Assembly: GCA_013076295.1 (NCBI GenBank)
Contig: RQOL01000828.1
Location: 4,027,219 to 4,091,218 of the forward strand
Source of the DNA: Sanderia malayensis
Taxonomy: Eukaryota; Cnidaria; Scyphozoa; Semaeostomeae; Pelagiidae
Direction of reading: 5' to 3'
Length of the DNA: 64,000 bases
Shown: one piece after another, positions 26,801-36,385 of the stretch
Numbering within the stretch: the stretch's first letter is position 1
How the letters are laid out: each line of letters begins with the position of its first letter
The notes under the pieces: generated by a model
Databases searched by the model: none
What the model saw: the letters and a program-made list of their open reading frames with translations, nothing else
What the model was told of the DNA's origin: nothing
Translations under genes and position numbers: made by a program

Positions 26801-29800
26801 CTTTGCTAACAAACTGCTCAATGCATTCTCCTTGATCTCACTTTTCTCTCCTTCCACATTTGATTGAGTTTCGTTGGCTTTTTCTAGCATCCCAAGCAAC
26901 ATTTTTTTTCTTTCTCGTCTCTCTTTCACCATCATTCCAGAATCTCCAACCATTCCATCTTCTATATCACTCCTTTCAACCTTAAGATCATCAAGCCTCT
27001 TCCGCAATTCATCTTGTGTTTTCTGCGCATCCTCTTTACACACAAACACACTGTCAGATATATTTGCTTTTCGTCTCAACAGCAATTCCAGCACATCTGG
27101 ATCTCCATTTCTTTCTAAGTGCTCTTTAATCGTCCCGTCAAGTTTCGCTTGAGAAGCTTCCAGTGACTCTAATTTCAACAAATTTTCTTTCACACCGGGA
27201 TCTTTAACATCACTTGATCTCACAGCATTACCACCAGTATCACTTAATAAATTTAAATCATTATCAATTTTGTTGATGATTTCATTTATTTCTTCCCAAC
27301 GCTGCTCTCGACTTTTGGTTTCTTCTCGTCCTTCCACAGCCCCCCAAACGTCAAAACATTGAATTCGATCTCTTAAATCATCGATGAAAAATTCAGTTTC
27401 TTCAAGACAATTTTCCATCATCTTCTTCATGTCCTCACTGTCTTTTTTATACAGCTCTTCAAATCCCAGAAATCTCTTTACATCTTCATCGCACTGGGAA
27501 TACTCCACCATCTGCTTTATATTATCAATCAATTCTTCCATTTTTGTTCTCTCTTTTAACAGGTCGTCATTTGCCTCCTTCATTCTTCTACTTGCGTTTG
27601 AAACTGTGATAGAAGACTCATCGCAATTCTCCTCCGCAGCTTCCAAATCTTCCAGTTCGGTTTGCAACTTGCTAATCTCAGCCTCAATGTCGGAGCATCT
27701 ATTTATTCCTTCCCACCGTCCAGCATCCGGTTTCAAACTTGATATATGCTGATCAATTTCAACAAGAGTGTTTTTTAATGTCTCTATAACTTCTTCAAGG
27801 CTCTCCTTATCGCTCGGTTTGATTTCTGATTCATCTAATTCCTGATTAATATTTTTCAGTTCACTCTTCAAATTCACAACATCTCTACCCCTCTTTCCAT
27901 CATCCTCATCTTCAGAACGAGAATCTTTTCCAATTGGTTGCCTCAAAGAGAGGTTGGTCTTTCTTTGTTCCACTTCATAAGTCTTAGCTTTTGCGTTTTC
28001 TACCGCTTTTATTTCACCAACAACTGTTTTCTTTTCCTCAACAACATTATTCACATCCATTTCATTTGGTACCAACCCATTTGTCTCAAACTCCTCTTCA
28101 TTATCTTGCACAAGACATTTTAACTCATTATTAATATGCGGTTTCAGCTTTTCAAGCAGTCTTTTCAATCCAATCAGATCTTTTGCCGCAGCCTCGTTTT
28201 CGAGGCTATCAGCTGAAGCTACCTCTCTCGCAAGTATCTCAATTTTACGATCTATATCTTCAATTCTATTTTCAACCTCTTGTATTTCATCTCCGGGATC
28301 AACCAGGGGAAAACAACGACAAATATCATTATTTATTTTTGCCAACTGCATCTCGAGACTGCTCCTGTCATTTTTCAACTCAATATTCTTGTCATTAATG
28401 CGCCCTTTGCCATCAACAAGCTCTTGTAATGTCCCTTCTAACTCTTCAAATTCCCCTTCAGTCTCGTCCAGAAGTTGCCTCGTTCTCACAGCCTCGCCTT
28501 GTAACTTCTTCACCACGGCCTCGATATCAGGATCAATTATTGTTGCCATATCATGAATTTCATTCTCGACTTGTGCCTCCGTCAACTTTTCAACAAGCTT
28601 CTTTACATTTTCTTCATATTCTTCCAGCGTATCCTCAATTTTTCGATCTTCCAACCTAAAATAATCTTGTTCCTTTAATTCTTCCACAATCTTCCTCGCT
28701 GAAAACTCTTTGTTATCAACTAAATCACCGAATAATTTATCGCCTAATATCTTCTTTATTCGATTTAACTGTTCTTTTAACAACTCCTCATTTTCCCATT
28801 TTGGAATGTCCATTTTCTCACCAATAATCTCCATGACTTCCATGTTCTTTTTCTCGTCCTGCTCTTCATATAATTTCAAAGCGTTTTCAAATTCTTGCTT
28901 CAAACTCTCTTTCTCTGTTTTAAGATGCTGAATCTGTTTCACTAGCGCGTTGTTTTTATTTTGCAGCTCATTAACATTACAAGAATTACCTTCCTCTCCT
29001 TCACAAGTTAAATCATCTGGTGGAATCACATTGGCAGCATAACCTGGTTGATTTCTTTCACTATCATCAGGTGAGTCTGTTATTAGTATTTCATCTAATA
29101 AACGGTTTAATTCATCGTCCAATTTCAACTCAGCGTCTAGCTTCCTTTCGATCAAATCCACAAGCCTTTCTCCACCAACTAATTTGTTATTTCGAGCGGC
29201 GCTTTGCTGGTCGACGCATTCACCATTAGTTTTGTTATTTACATTCATGTTAAATTCCGCCACCTGACTTGAAGCTACTTCTGCACACCTGTTCTCAATT
29301 GCACCGTCCTGTTTTTGATCAATGTTATCGTTTGTGCATTCATTAATTTCCAGCAATTTGTTGTCTGCTTGACCTGTAAAGTCCTCCACTGAGCTTTCGA
29401 CCAGTAGCTGCTTCTGAATAGCATCACTCAAATCCTTTATTTTTTGTTCCAGATCCTCAATATCGCGGCATACTTTCCTGCATTCTTTCACTTTATGCTG
29501 AGCATTTGTCAATGGCAATTCATGTTCCATCTTAGTCTTCGCTGCTATGTTCATAAGTCTATCGTAATCTTCTTTGATCTTACAATACACATCTTCTAGG
29601 CTTGCTCTATCCTCTTCTGGAATCCTGTCAATATCTTCAATTTTATCATCATTTGTTATGCCGTTAACCAACAAGTCATTGTATTTGACCAAATTTTCTT
29701 TAACCTGTTCAGAATTATCTTTGTCATTTATCTTATTGTTTACGAGAGATCTTGCAAGTTCCTTAGGCCAACTATTATCTTCTACTCCACATCCAACTTC

Positions 29801-30835
29801 CAAGCTTTCCTTACTAGCAATTTTTCTTCCTTCATCATTGTCACCCTTCTTTTCCCATTTATTTTCCTCATCATTCAATCTCTTTCTACTCATCTCATCT
29901 GCAATTTTCTTTTTCTCCGCTGCAAGTCTGCGCTTCATTTTTTGCACCAAATCGGATGCAATCGCTTCAACAACTTCAGGCATCTCTCCAAATTTCTCCC
30001 CTACTGCTTTCAAAGAAGTATCAATATCTTCATCTCCTTCATCCTTTACATCTTTCTTATTTCTTCTATTTTTTTCATCATCTCCATCTTCTTCATCTTT
30101 TTCATCATCTCCATCTTCTTCATCTTTTTTATCCTCTTGATCTTCCTCAACTTTTTTATCCTGTCCATCCTCCTTATTTTCTCCACCATTTTCATTCCCA
30201 CCGTCAAAATCTGACTGCACACCTTGCGTTTTTACAACCTTTTGCTCAGTCTGCGTAAAACCTTCAGCCGTCAACTTATCCTTCTTCTCATTATCCTTTC
30301 CAAAGACGTCTTCACCATGTTCTTCTGTTTGAGATGCAACTGTACTTGTCTCAACAGCTCTCTGTCTCAACAGGCCCTCTTTTACCCTGGATCTTCTTCC
30401 CTCGCCGCCATCTTCCAACTCATCATTCAACCTTTGCACAATGTTTGCCGCTTTTTTTCTATGCTCTTCTTCTTCCAACTCTCTCCTCTTTAAAAAATCT
30501 TTCACTTCGCTCTGTCTTTGTTCCATCAACTCAAATGACAAGTCGATTTGTTGATCTATTTCTTGCTGCAGTTTCTTTTTATCAATCATTGTTGTCCCTC
30601 CCTTCTCTCTATCACTTCCCGCTGCTTTCAACCTCTCAATAAAATCTTTATCAACATCTTTTCTCACATTGGCTCTTGTGTTTTCTTCATTCCCATCATC
30701 CACAGTTCCAGCGATCAATTTAGTCCACAAATTCTTTTCACCATCTTCAAAATCAGACTTAGCATTGAGATTCTTTTCTTCTTTGTCAACTGGTAATTCA
30801 GGGCTGCCTTGGTTACTTCTGAATTCTCCTGACAT
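20900..30835 (-). CDS. giant acidic coiled-coil protein, single 9.9-kb exon
   Basis: One uninterrupted frame of 3,312 codons (3,311 residues from ATG 30,835; stop 20,900-20,902). The frame stays open 39 nt further upstream but begins with TTG, so the internal ATG (GCAATGTCA) is the likely start. Composition is dominated by E, K, D, L and N with few aromatic residues or prolines. Residues 1-170 are mixed and charged; about 160-210 hold SQTE, TQTE and GVQSD motifs; about 218-270 form an acidic K/E/D low-complexity run. Next comes a long region of irregular coiled-coil blocks, and from about residue 2,150 onward almost continuous heptads. The C terminus ends with a less charged helical segment (LIQELIHRLLRSRLTKQAM) and IIGISPSELSRDGKL. 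No motor, membrane or enzymatic domain is visible. I cannot assign a family; golgin, centrosomal or cilium-rootlet-like scaffolds are possible. Long open frame without decay argues for a functional gene. Confidence 0.9.
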   Translation of the reverse strand: MSGEFRSNQGSPELPVDKEEKNLNAKSDFEDGEKNLWTKLIAGTVDDGNEENTRANVRKDVDKDFIERLKAAGSDREKGGTTMIDKKKLQQEIDQQIDLSFELMEQRQSEVKDFLKRRELEEEEHRKKAANIVQRLNDELEDGGEGRRSRVKEGLLRQRAVETSTVASQTEEHGEDVFGKDNEKKDKLTAEGFTQTEQKVVKTQGVQSDFDGGNENGGENKEDGQDKKVEEDQEDKKDEEDGDDEKDEEDGDDEKNRRNKKDVKDEGDEDIDTSLKAVGEKFGEMPEVVEAIASDLVQKMKRRLAAEKKKIADEMSRKRLNDEENKWEKKGDNDEGRKIASKESLEVGCGVEDNSWPKELARSLVNNKINDKDNSEQVKENLVKYNDLLVNGITNDDKIEDIDRIPEEDRASLEDVYCKIKEDYDRLMNIAAKTKMEHELPLTNAQHKVKECRKVCRDIEDLEQKIKDLSDAIQKQLLVESSVEDFTGQADNKLLEINECTNDNIDQKQDGAIENRCAEVASSQVAEFNMNVNNKTNGECVDQQSAARNNKLVGGERLVDLIERKLDAELKLDDELNRLLDEILITDSPDDSERNQPGYAANVIPPDDLTCEGEEGNSCNVNELQNKNNALVKQIQHLKTEKESLKQEFENALKLYEEQDEKKNMEVMEIIGEKMDIPKWENEELLKEQLNRIKKILGDKLFGDLVDNKEFSARKIVEELKEQDYFRLEDRKIEDTLEEYEENVKKLVEKLTEAQVENEIHDMATIIDPDIEAVVKKLQGEAVRTRQLLDETEGEFEELEGTLQELVDGKGRINDKNIELKNDRSSLEMQLAKINNDICRCFPLVDPGDEIQEVENRIEDIDRKIEILAREVASADSLENEAAAKDLIGLKRLLEKLKPHINNELKCLVQDNEEEFETNGLVPNEMDVNNVVEEKKTVVGEIKAVENAKAKTYEVEQRKTNLSLRQPIGKDSRSEDEDDGKRGRDVVNLKSELKNINQELDESEIKPSDKESLEEVIETLKNTLVEIDQHISSLKPDAGRWEGINRCSDIEAEISKLQTELEDLEAAEENCDESSITVSNASRRMKEANDDLLKERTKMEELIDNIKQMVEYSQCDEDVKRFLGFEELYKKDSEDMKKMMENCLEETEFFIDDLRDRIQCFDVWGAVEGREETKSREQRWEEINEIINKIDNDLNLLSDTGGNAVRSSDVKDPGVKENLLKLESLEASQAKLDGTIKEHLERNGDPDVLELLLRRKANISDSVFVCKEDAQKTQDELRKRLDDLKVERSDIEDGMVGDSGMMVKERRERKKMLLGMLEKANETQSNVEGEKSEIKENALSSLLAKRYDSFKELEKMKDFPEIAVQQEIDLLWYQIKGASEDVEKRVSEMDDFNSQEVTADDDIDDEMVEHALQQRNELFDAIEFMQSCTKIEEDGIVNKVDVLKRLAAKKIDAIDSKLKQISELSERLDLTTKEQHTMQEDDGVGGGDDVLEKDGRSEVDFEERKVVEDLLAADIKTTLDSLVYINSDRDILRELCTPILEDISKQNEDDAILASLFNKRNECICDYLNAKGDVVEKKNNEMLLKAKKKVAEIEEDVFMHKAVDKEYSEEEQGLVEEHFDKEDQDKKAKQKLSSIIDHRNNVLQKLAMIKLREDDGSYTAKDVEDIKEISTLEERLNDQLKYLDEELVRYKSESPVSEGGSTLGFQSFVGSIAGEIERLEKELREGRIFLCVPEENGDKTILIINEEDKGEALKNQGLLKQSLIERIEELQAKKIEALLEDPEDIDASEEIENNREEVLEALNEMKEKLTVLKRKEEIEKLLEELSNEENIKAYENIEFFEEDSPTEAGLKNRLEDVDWKIVEYSIALEDEIQKNDAMLSSTLHGLTEEEEEDVRSVLRKKLDELVRGRMNLENTVKNLKESPRTKENLQMLVDKKKMIVDALEKNEDLLDEDGGYQVAAEMAEKRKEYNDARKTCNYLNRKLHAIEERLKDFDESDPDTTTSGYSEPSIVESKEQKYLNLMEEKNELLSRKDEDIEELKNEIEELNKTTEVMLELAQDLEEQNNVKKAEIEKNKKMINGLERKLEEVGEKEFDNAGRYENQIKEKNESIKELLDEMELLKEMNKESVLSLEEKNAELKRRMKNENELDERIKELEEQLDVEHRRSKLANDELDKLDVLKQELQKKGKKMVKAEVEVLDESGHVEISGSETDESLSGDDFQHEIDRITAVEDVMKLAAELIAENDANKQKQSDLFRENKELTNMVEDVLAKYDAINNEVDSLKAEINSLEEESEKLRLNEEKICQESERQKNLIIDKDEIIDGFKKDIDELKDKLDVSGKESKRIKNDKEELCDEIRELQDEINQLKKMEDRFEIRPKSESVEEIIEDDERQLMVGPDLSEVVEVEKEDLLQSADDDMKWLEKENRQLKGKVEELEEALRIREDELSLLQTNQLEAEQRTETIREENGKLKKEEHKLKKKLLEAEKRKEKAEEDMKEMIGLIDEKDKLIERKNSEAAKQKSKVLKLAEEEEKMADDKESLEKKLGLMERKKNSLDAEIESLNEELDACKAKSKEMKAYYEDKIKKIVKDKEMFKAEKNKNDAELKELRDSVDMIDNDYRKQVKVLENKLNRMKEDLEEEIKAHEKVLGNFDRLKKAKEKMIGDYETRLQGVLDEKRSLQRIAEERDMKLEEMKNEKDLQNQHVDNLKRKINELQKEKLDMMKNENDGAVKNEELQRLKKMMNEIQAQHEKDLEEHEQERRRLMALIKQKSGLIEELESLNEAKHEESLGKVKEELKRKIFELENLKRKLEDCDLQYKMDLEKQEGEKRKLRDDGKRKDDNIAEITASEKRNKDKLKEQNERINELMRSEKMHQAKLNEKVEDCKALLQKYKLLQNEFNELEKNSNDRIIELKKTSKELKKELDDAKYQLENEKLDNKLNLAETAKSKNELEKQIGIKDIESEKLRKKVKELENDLSNCMNEIEGLAKKNNEEKQRHELRMVELKEINAQLQDEVERLERIAAINEKYKEEWKTIKEDYQRERSENNGLKDRLEESTEKIIDFQRQVAKLTKDYEKMKGESDVVMKYSANMKTEMKNLKEKHQERVKEFKKERKLLIENLEDEFRKRIEEMMKSHLTDKEEILNLWDEERDNWEKEIEEQMMKSRQDCEKKLNEQKDDLEKEYAREKDAELQAQKHTISKRYEEEKVMLESRHDNEAHKMMSLIQELIHRLLRSRLTKQAMKRSLTEEVTKIEDKYEFEKIYMEMCKQQEILTLEQKLKHEFLRNIIGISPSELSRDGKLNETLDLIPRKLK

Positions 30836-31700
30836 TGCAAGCTTGTATCCAAATTTCTTTCTTATCAAAGTCAAATAATAACAGAATGAAACATCAACTT
30901 TCTATACCACATTGGTCCTTGCTATTATATTCTAGAGACATTGCATCAACTTGCGACCAACGTACAGCGTGTCTCTTGTTTATATGCAACGCAAGCACAA
31001 CTTCTTTTTTCTAAACAGTCCTACTGAGCTTTACTTTCACAGTCTTCAATTTAAGTAGTTGTATTGACATGTTCTTACCCAAAGACTCGTAAATATTTTT
31101 GTCATTGTTTATACGAACAGAATCGTAGTTTGTGCTCGTCTTGCGGGTGCCTTTAGAGTGACGTTTTGTTATCGTTCGTTTGAATCAAACTTGGTTTAAG
31201 CATATTTCACCAATGTTATATGCAGGTTTGAGCGCATGTCGTCCCTGAGGAATAACATTCGGCGCTATCTTTAATAACAGAATGTTATGGTGCATTATTC
31301 AGATGGATATTATAAGCATAGAACAAACTAAACCTTTCCGATATTACAATGTGCTTCATGAAATTTTGCAGACAATTTTCTTTCTTGCTTCGAATAATAT
31401 AAACAAAATGCTGCTGGCTGTCAGTTTGTTTTATTTGCATTGTGTACCGGGAGTTTTTTTTATGAATCCAGCAACTTGCAAATGGCAACAGGTGGCCACT
31501 GGTGAGCTATTTTCATTTTCTTTCATTTCTCGGGCTAAATGCACTCAATAGGTGGTTAATCGCACATATCTCCTTCCGTCAATATCAAACGATCCCCACC
31601 AAAAAAACACAACCCTCAAATATTTTACCTGCTGCGTAGCAAAGCTTCTTCGCAGCAGAAAATAATCGAGTCGTTTTTGAGAAAAAATCTTTGTGTATTT
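30836..31700. other. upstream region of the giant coiled-coil gene
   Basis: About 0.9 kb with no supported coding sequence. It should hold the promoter and 5' UTR of the minus-strand giant gene. A 5' non-coding exon cannot be excluded. Confidence 0.5.
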
Positions 31701-31753
31701 GTGTGTGTGCTTGTGTCATTCTAGCCGCCGCAGAGCTAAAATGACACAGTAGC

Positions 31754-31795
31754 CTGCGCAGGAGTATGCATTACGTCATGCATACTCCTGCGCAG
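31754..31795. repeat. perfect 17-bp inverted repeat at the edge of the telomere-like array
   Basis: CTGCGCAGGAGTATGCA (31,754-31,770) and its exact reverse complement (31,779-31,795) flank an 8-nt loop TTACGTCA. The right arm is the normal start of every following array unit; the left arm is found only here, so the array begins with an inverted half unit. Confidence 0.9.
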
Positions 31796-32288
31796 TAGCC
31801 TATATGTGGCACTGCGCATACACGCCCACCTTTAGGGCGCTCTAACCCTAACCCTAATCCAAACCCTAACCGATACACCATACACTGTCAGTAGCATTAC
31901 GTCATGTATACTCCTGCGCAGTAGTCTATATACGGCACTGCGCACACACGCACACCTTTAGGACACTCTAACCCTAACCCTAACCCTAATCCTAACCCTA
32001 ACCGATACACCATACACTGTCAGTGGCATTACGTCATGCATACTCCTGCGCAGTAGTCTATATACGGCACTGCGCATGCACACCCACCTTTACGGCCTCT
32101 AGCCCTAACCCCAACCCGAATCCTAACCCTAACCGATACACCATACACTGTCAGTGGCATTACATCATGTATACTCCTGCGCAGTAGTCTATATACGGCA
32201 CTGCGCATGCACACCCACCTTTACGGCCTCTAGCCCTAACCCTAGCCCTAACCCTAACTCTAACCGATACACCATACACTGTCAGTAG
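31769..32288. repeat. telomere-like composite satellite, four units (left block)
   Basis: Four tandem units of 121-142 bp (starting at 31,769, 31,895, 32,037 and 32,158). Each reads CATTACGTCATG, ACTCCTGCGCAGTAGTCTAT, CGGCACTGCGCA, CACCTTTA, then three to six copies or variants of CCCTAA, then CCGATACACCATACACTGTC and AGTAG. The CCCTAA runs are the C-rich strand of the TTAGGG telomere repeat, with degenerate copies such as CCCTAG, CCCCAA and CTCTAA. Unit-length variation comes mostly from the number of CCCTAA copies. This is interstitial or subtelomeric-type satellite, not a chromosome end. Confidence 0.9.
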
Positions 32289-32605
32289 TACTCTATCCTC
32301 ACTGTTCTCTATTCTTCTCCTTTCAAATATGGATAAGATGTGGCGAGTGCGAAGGAGGCTTCGCTATTTGAAAGGAGAAGGGGGAGTTTGGCTTCCGTCG
32401 CTGCGGGAGGTGGGTGGGTCGTCGAAACTTAGACCACCAAATTCTCTGACTTGGTGCGTATTTGTTAGAGAACTGTGATAACCACGAGGAACCAATATAT
32501 ATGCCCTTATTCCCCTCTGGGAGATAGAAATATCCCGGATACTACTAGTAAAAATGCATAAATTATCTTATCCTGGTCACGTGTCAGAATATATCACAGT
32601 GAGGA
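32289..32605. mobile_element. 317-bp non-autonomous element inside telomere-like array
   Basis: Begins TACTCTATCCTCACTG and ends CAGTGAGGA, with TAG on both sides (32,286-32,288 and 32,606-32,608); read with the flank, CTATCCTCACTG and CAGTGAGGATAG are inverted. Its first 62 bp match the start of the adjacent 7.1-kb element with one mismatch, and its last 183 bp are identical by eye to that element's end (39,518-39,700). A 15-bp internal hairpin (32,315-32,329 with 32,365-32,379) lies near the left end. It is best read as a short non-autonomous relative of the larger element. Confidence 0.75.
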
Positions 32606-33092
32606 TAGTACTCTATTCTCACTGTTCTCTATTCTTCTCCTTTCAAATATGGATAAGATGTGGCGAGTGCTCGTCGGCTACTGCAATTAGAAATCCTTCC
32701 AGGTCCCTTTAGCGAGGCACGGATGAGCTATTCAGGCGTGACCAGAGTTTCCTCTCCATCACTCAAAACACTCAAAAAACCATGAAAGGAACAAAAAACA
32801 CGCAAGGAAACGTTGTTATGGCAGTTATAGCAGAAGAAGCCACTGCAGTGATGGTCACATCTGTCCAATGGAGCATACCTTGAAAAAATGCCAAGCTGTA
32901 GTACGGCAATATCAGCAAAGGTGAAGGTGATAACTCTTCTGGTGGACAATTGAGACGATCAGCATCGGAAAATGACAACAGGGTATGAAGATGCATGGCA
33001 TACGGACACGGGTCCACAAGTCAAAAAGCTAATGAAATGTACGAAAAAGGCTGAATCTCTCTTATAGCCCACAATAGAATAATAAAAGGTGT

Positions 33093-34103
33093 TTATTTCA
33101 TGCCAAGAAGAATAACGGGCGTACCTACCTTTGATCCGTGCTGAAGTGCCTTGAAGCCTATCAACAGGCCACTAGCAGAGAGTATACCAAACAGAACCGA
33201 GAGCGAGGGCGAATTCATTGCTGTATAGAAGCAAGATTTTCGTGCAACAAGGAGTAGCAACTGTACCCCAAGCATTAAAATGAAGACGAAGATAAAGTAC
33301 AAAAAAAAAATCAAAATAATGACATTACATTTGCTGTGGTTGACCAACATTGCGATCAGCTAGACTGTTGGATTGGAGGAATTTTGTATAGCCATGCTTG
33401 CTGTTCGCCATGGAGAATGTTCTTGCATCGTCTCTCCACCTGTTTTGCGTGAGGAAGGTTGACAACCCGCTCTGGACTAGATATAACACCAAACGGGCAT
33501 GTTGGCCTGAAAGTAGAGAAGGGGCTGACTTCTTGGCTGGAACTTTGATATCTATGTCAATCGGCATCAACCAGTCCGCAAAATGTTCTCCACGGTTTCT
33601 ATGTCCGGAATAATTTGTGGGTGGTAAAATGGAGTACTACTCGATACCTCGATTCGGATATGCCCTCTTTGCCCAGTGTTGCTCATCTCAACGAATAAAT
33701 GCTGCCTTTGAACCCAGTCGAGAATCAATTTATCTACCTGCAAGTTGTTTGACAGTCTTGAGGAAATTGTATATTTCAATACCTTGCATCTGATACATTG
33801 TAGCTATGCTGCCTGTTTCATTGCAATCTGATGAAAAGTTCGAGAGTCAGAAGCCATTGCGTTGAAAACAAAAGGCGTCCAGAGAAAGCAACGGCTTGTG
33901 CGCAAAGGTGTTAAGGGCGATTCCCGTGGACGGAAAGATACTGCCAGCTTTTCTGACCTTGGTAAATAACACGAGCATGCACGAGAAATCATGATATCAT
34001 CAATGAAGCAGGAAGGACTATACGGACTGAAGAATCCTGCATGTGCCAAAAGCACCACACTGAAACCAATGATCTGGAGGCGATGATATATAACTGAGTT
34101 CAA
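33093..34103 (-). other. cluster of short minus-strand frames in the 7.1-kb element
   Basis: Four overlapping minus-strand frames look more protein-like than background. One contains VDKLILDWVQRQHLFVEM (within 33,567-33,779). One contains KVPAKKSAPSLLSGQHARL (33,325-33,570). One is strongly hydrophobic with a likely membrane segment (33,093-33,350, IILIFFLYFIFVFILML). The most upstream is 33,804-34,103. They are in different phases, and I could not connect them by convincing splice sites. They may be exons of a decayed transposon gene or chance frames; no family recognised. Confidence 0.25.
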
Positions 34104-34437
34104 ATGCCAATGGGAAGACGTCTTATATCTGTAACTGAAGCGTCACAAAAGGCCGTGTCCAATGTTGGTGAAATAACGTCACAATGGACCCCGTCAACAG
34201 ACTCCAGGCAAGGTGTTTGTTGTTCAAGATACAGTAAAACGGGCTGCTGCTGCTTCATTCATATATCTTAAAAGAAAATGTGCTGTAGGTCGTGAGCCTC
34301 GTGTCCATTATCACCAGTTGGATTGAAATTTGGGATTCAGAGAATGGTGAATATGCTGGTACATGGAGAAAACCGAAATTACCTTTCCTCGGAAGGCTAG
34401 TCAGCGATAAGCAACATGGCGGTTTTTGCAAAATGCA

Positions 34438-34795
34438 GCGCTCTACTGCAACAGGCTGCTTATATCGTACGAACACACGTCTGAGTGGCTGGTTTTGAGG
34501 GTCGACCATCGACGGCAAACTTTGCTGTAGCAGTAACGGACTTAGAACTGATAAAACACCAATAGAGTGAAAATAGAAGGTTAATCCAGCAAAGAAACAT
34601 GACAGATAAAGCAAAGACAGATGGAGGACCCCCAAACCCAGCCACTCAGAGCTGACAGCACGAATGCCGCGCATTAAGGCCCTTAGTTAGGCCCCCAAGT
34701 GACTGAGCCGGAGAGAGTGAAATGACAAATAGATGGTAGCGAGTACAGGTGAGAAAAGAGACAGTTAAAAAGACAAGCGTCAAAAACGAGACAAG
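34438..34795. repeat. about 350-bp direct repeat, copy 1
   Basis: Pairs with 36,386-36,732. Shared landmarks are GGGTCGACCATCGACGG, AGACAGATGGAGGACCCCCA, CCAGCCACTCAGAGCTGACA and TTAGTTAGGCCCCCAAGTGA. The copies are imperfect, with an identical central 130 bp. Confidence 0.85.
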
Positions 34796-34970
34796 AAGAA
34801 TGGATACTTGACAACATAGTGGACATAATGGAGTATTTTGGATGACACGTATATCGAAATGAGGACACACATAGTTTAGAGTCCGATCACATGGATGGAG
34901 TTCAACCTTGCTATCGGAACAGTGAGAACATCGTAGGGGCTGGGGAACGAAATCGATACACGGAAAAACC

Positions 34971-36012
34971 TGATCATCTCATAAGGCAGAAATATTGCGA
35001 TAAAATCACACACTCATCATAATAGACACATCGCAGTAACGGGGAAGCGAACTCAATGAGCGAAAAGACATGAACTTCTTATAAAGTTAAAACATCATGA
35101 TACAAAAACGTAGGGTCGTCGCAGGAAGTGCAAATTGCAGTCTCAGAAAGGTGTAAACAATTGCCATACACGTACATCCAATCATCTCATAAGTTGTAAA
35201 TCGCGACATCTGGGAGAAGGAAAAATCGATATGCGAAAGGATGGTCATGATAGAGGGCATGTCACGATACCAACTGCGTGATCATCGCAAAAATTCTACA
35301 CAACGGAATATTGGGGCAATGAAAATTGCTCTGTGAAAAAACATGGACATCATATGAGGTAGAAATCTAGCGATAAAGAACACATGATCATCTCATAAAG
35401 TAGCTACATATCGCAGTCTCGGCGTAACGAAATGGATAGGCGAAAACGTAATCATGATCTAAGGCATAAATACCCGCGATACAACTACATGATCATCTCA
35501 TAAAGCAGAAAATATTGCGATAAAATCACATAATCATCATAATAGACACATTGTGGTAACAGGGAAACGAACTCGATGAGCGAAAAAGACATGATCTTCT
35601 CATAAAGTTAAAACGTCATGATACAAAAACACAGGATCATTGCAGGACCAGGAAGTGCAAATCGCAGTCTCGGGAAGGTGTAAACAATTGCTATACATGC
35701 ACACAGTCATCTCATAAGTTATAAATTGCGACATCTGGGAGAACGAAAAATCGATATGCGAAAGGATGGTCATCATAGAGGGCAAGTCACGATACAACTG
35801 CGTGATCATCGCAAAATTCTACACAACGGAACATTGGGGCAATGAAAACTGCTCTGTGAAAAACATGGACCACATATGAGGTAGAAAATCTCGCGATAAA
35901 GAACACATGATCATCTCGTAAATTACATATCGCAGTCTCGGGGAAGCGAAACGGATAAGCGAAAAACGTGATCATGATCAAAGGCATAAATACCCGCGAT
36001 GCAACTACATGA
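34971..36012. repeat. 520-bp tandem duplication
   Basis: The block beginning TGATCATCTCATAAGGCAGA at 34,971 recurs about 520 bp later (35,490) with several small changes, and a third start is seen at 36,010. Both copies are made of short modules with TGATCATCTCATA, ATCGCGA and CGAAATCGAT words, so they look like an older, higher-order form of the satellite to the right. Confidence 0.8.
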
Positions 36013-36385
36013 TCATCTCATCAAACAAAAACAGTGCGATATAAAACATGATCGTCTTAGAAGTTACACATCGGAATATCAGGCTAACGAAATCAAGAAT
36101 GCGAAGACATGACCGTTTCATACATTATAAACATCGTGATATAAACGAAAGTTCATTTTGGAAAATTGCACATCCCAATATCAGGGGAACCAGATCGAAA
36201 TGCGAAAAAGGTGATCATCTCATACATGCAAACATCGCGGTGGAGGCACATGATTATCGTGGAAATTACACTTCGGAATAGAAGGGAGACAAAATCGAAG
36301 TGGGAAAAACCTGATCATCTCTTACATGGTAAAACATCTGCGATACAACTACATGATCATCGAGAAAAATTACGCATTTCATTAT

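Noticed and set aside
30836..30874. Upstream extension of the giant protein beginning TTG
   Set aside because: No ATG in the extension; the first ATG at 30,835 is the sensible start for a eukaryotic gene.
20823..30878. Numerous plus-strand frames opposite the giant coiled-coil gene
   Set aside because: Ser/Phe/Leu-rich shadows of E/K/L codons on the other strand, none with a start or splice context.
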